Translations under genes and position numbers: made by a program
Shown: positions 61,916-64,000 of the stretch, in pieces
Layout of the letters: every line of letters begins with the position of its first letter
Numbering within the stretch: the stretch's first letter is position 1
Notes under the pieces: generated by a model
Told to the model about the DNA's origin: nothing
What the model saw: only the letters and a program-made list of their open reading frames with translations
Databases searched by the model: none
Assembly (NCBI RefSeq): GCF_905475395.1
Contig: NC_058337.1
Coordinates: forward strand, 84,810,368-84,874,367
Source of the DNA: Chrysoperla carnea
Lineage: Eukaryota > Arthropoda > Insecta > Neuroptera > Chrysopidae
DNA: 64,000 nucleotides
Direction of reading: 5' to 3'

Positions 61916-63027
61916 TATAGGCAGAGATAATTATTATAAATATTTTTATATGGCAGAAATAAAATATTGTTTTAATTATTCGGAATAGTGCAAGCCATGA
62001 AGTAGAAAACTCACCTTAAGTTTGAACACTATTCGGACATCGAAGTTCTTTAATTTACATTAAATTTTGGTAGGTGAATACATATTTCAATTTTGAAAAC
62101 TATATTGAATGTTATTAATGTCCTTGTTTGCGAAATTTATGCTTCAGGCTCTCAAAATTCCAAGGTGGAGACGCCAAACGCCACTTATCCTTTTAAAATT
62201 GCTTATTTTATAATTTCTTAACGACATTTTTCTCTTAAAAACCATACGTAAGGGATTTTTTTATAACACAAACGACCTCCCCCTCCCGTTTTATCCTAAT
62301 ATGTTTTATTGGGCGGCAGGCGTTTCACATTTGATCCTCATAGCTTATGGAACAAAGGTAACAAGAATTTTTGCTTGTGCCTTTCAATCACATAATTTTT
62401 CGTCTTGTTTCGGCTTATTTCTTGGACTAAAAGATTATCAGTTTATTTGCAAAATTCTCATTAATAATGTTTTTGTTTTTAATTAAATTAATGTGTCATT
62501 CTTTCTCAGCATTGATAAAAATTAAGACGCAAAAAATACATACTATTTTAACCTCTGTGAACCTAGCAGAACCATTTCGGGAGAATTAAAAGAAACCTAT
62601 TAGAATAATCAATTTGTACTAATTTGTATCACCAAAAACAATTTTTGTACCTCTTGCAAAAAACCCATGGCGCTAAATCAAACATCTTTTTTTTTTTTAA
62701 TGTTAACCACTCAAAGAAATAAAGTATGTTTGCCCTACAGACCAGGACTACGAATATTTTCAATTTATTGGGTACATACATTTATTTTGTGTGTGATTAA
62801 TACAGTACTTATGATTATCAAAAATGAGTAGAGAACATGTGGATACGATTTATTGAAATATGAGTGGTCTGAACAGGTAAATAATATTGGTTGGTGGTAT
62901 AAATTAGTACCAAATTGGTACTTAATATTCTAATGCTTTTATTTGATTCTGCGGAAATGGTTCTGCTAGCTTAACAGGCTTACTATTTTAACTTTAAATA
63001 ATAAATTTTCCCAAAAACATATAAAAT
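61916..63027. other. Gene-free AT-rich DNA
   Basis: No exon or RNA gene seen. The 61-residue frame at 62301-62486 is unrecognised. Confidence 0.4.
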
Positions 63028-63470
63028 AACTAGCTGGGAACTACCCGCTTTGCTGGGCAACATCCCCACTTGCACCCCTCCCTCCACATTTCCTTGCGTT
63101 GGATAACAGTTTTGTAATGTACACGTCATGCTCTTTTATTTGATACCCCAATTAGGTATATTTGTAAATATTCGATATTTCCTTCCCACTTTCTCGCTAC
63201 ACCTTTCTACCCTCCGAAGGTTAAAAAAATTTCTAAATGTAATTTAAAACATTCTGACCAAGTTTTGAACTATTAAAAGCCATAATTGAAAAATATGAAT
63301 TTTTTATTCATGAACACCCCCGCAACCCCCCTTGTGGGTGGAATTTCGTAAAATCCGTTCTTAGCTGACCTCTACTTGGCAAAAGAAATATTCCTGCCAA
63401 ATTTCAAGTCTCTAGGTCTTATAGTTCCAGAGATATCGTGATGAGTGACTATCTATATCTATAGAAAGTC
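63028..63470. repeat. Dispersed insect-type repeat
   Basis: Starts ACTAGCTGGGAACTACCCGC, then TTTGCTGGGCAACATCC, and includes TTCCTGCCAAATTTCAAGTC and AGTTCCAGAGATATCGTGAT, phrases I associate with unclassified insect interspersed repeats (recollection only). Shares the ACTAGC start with 17128-17545. Confidence 0.5.
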
Positions 63471-64000
63471 TCCTATATATTTATAGAAATAGATAATTTC
63501 AATGGTAAAGGTTAAATACATTTAGGTCAGTATACCGAATGAATTGTTTACAATCCGTACAGCCACTTTAAAATCCAAAGTATGCCTTGGAAATTGAAAC
63601 ATGAAATCTATTGTACGAAAAAAATCGATCATATTTACAGTTTGAAAAATTAAAAAAAAAATTATCTTCTGGAGATGTGTAATGTACTATTGTACAACTG
63701 AATTATAGAATACAACAATTTTATTTACTGATAAGAAGATGGAATGACTTTACTCATAAAAATAATACTCAGCGGAGTATAACTAGAAACAGAAGCACAG
63801 TTATAACATTCAAAAGACATTAATTTTTAAGAATATTTGTGAATTTGCATTATAATTAATTCAATTAAATTCAAATATTTACAACTGCAAAATATGAAAT
63901 TTTCAAAAAGTGCATCTGTAAACAAATTTAGACATTTATATGTATAAAGATATTATTTTTATCTTTTTATGTCACACAAGAAGATAAGAAGTTTATCTAT
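63471..64000. other. Gene-free AT-rich DNA to the window end
   Basis: Nothing supportable seen. Confidence 0.4.

Noticed and set aside
1..64000. CRISPR arrays, bacterial operons, rRNA, snRNA and canonical TTAGG telomere arrays
   Set aside because: None seen on reading; the spliced genes and repeats are eukaryotic.

Overview
The window looks like AT-rich nuclear DNA from an insect. The evidence is spliced genes with GT-AG introns of about 60-900 bases, a c-type lysozyme, a six-cysteine insect defensin, a TIL-domain inhibitor gene and an SLC22 organic-cation-transporter gene, all set in long gene-poor DNA full of decayed repeats. I cannot resolve the order of insect from the sequence alone.

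Layout. 1-938 (+): last two exons of a c-type lysozyme, both catalytic residues visible, 5' end outside the window. 939-19600: no intact gene; mobile-element debris, including a nearly perfect 531-base palindrome (7830-8360), a TIR element present twice (4323-5072 and about 13037-13719), several foldback elements, a 248-base tandem duplication, and a weak relic resembling the start of a C-type lectin domain. 19605-19739 (+): an intact but orphaned last exon of an SLC22-type transporter, with its own polyA signal. 21792-24916 (+): a complete nine-exon SLC22 transporter (572 residues) whose last exon is paralogous to the orphan. 25000-31400: repeats. 31650-32592 (+): a two-exon secreted TIL-domain gene with one in-frame TAA just after the signal peptide. 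32800-54700: gene-poor, with a Harbinger transposase relic, a long hairpin, degenerate CTTGGT-type repeats and more dispersed repeats. 54778-55683 (-): a two-exon prepro-defensin with an RQRR processing site; its upstream DNA has a TATA box and a tandemly duplicated segment of about 112 bases, each copy with a kappaB-like site and a GATA site. 55700-64000: a cluster of dispersed repeats, a tRNA-derived SINE inserted in one of them, and further TIR elements.

Function. Lysozyme and defensin are secreted antibacterial effectors, and TIL-domain peptides commonly inhibit proteases, so three of the four recognisable loci suit innate immunity. They are tens of kilobases apart and share no visible regulation, so I do not call them a cluster. 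I found no plausible novel multi-gene system. The most informative signals are the duplicated immune-type promoter module of the defensin, the long palindrome (a possible hairpin-RNA source), and the two broken loci (TIL gene and orphan SLC22 exon).
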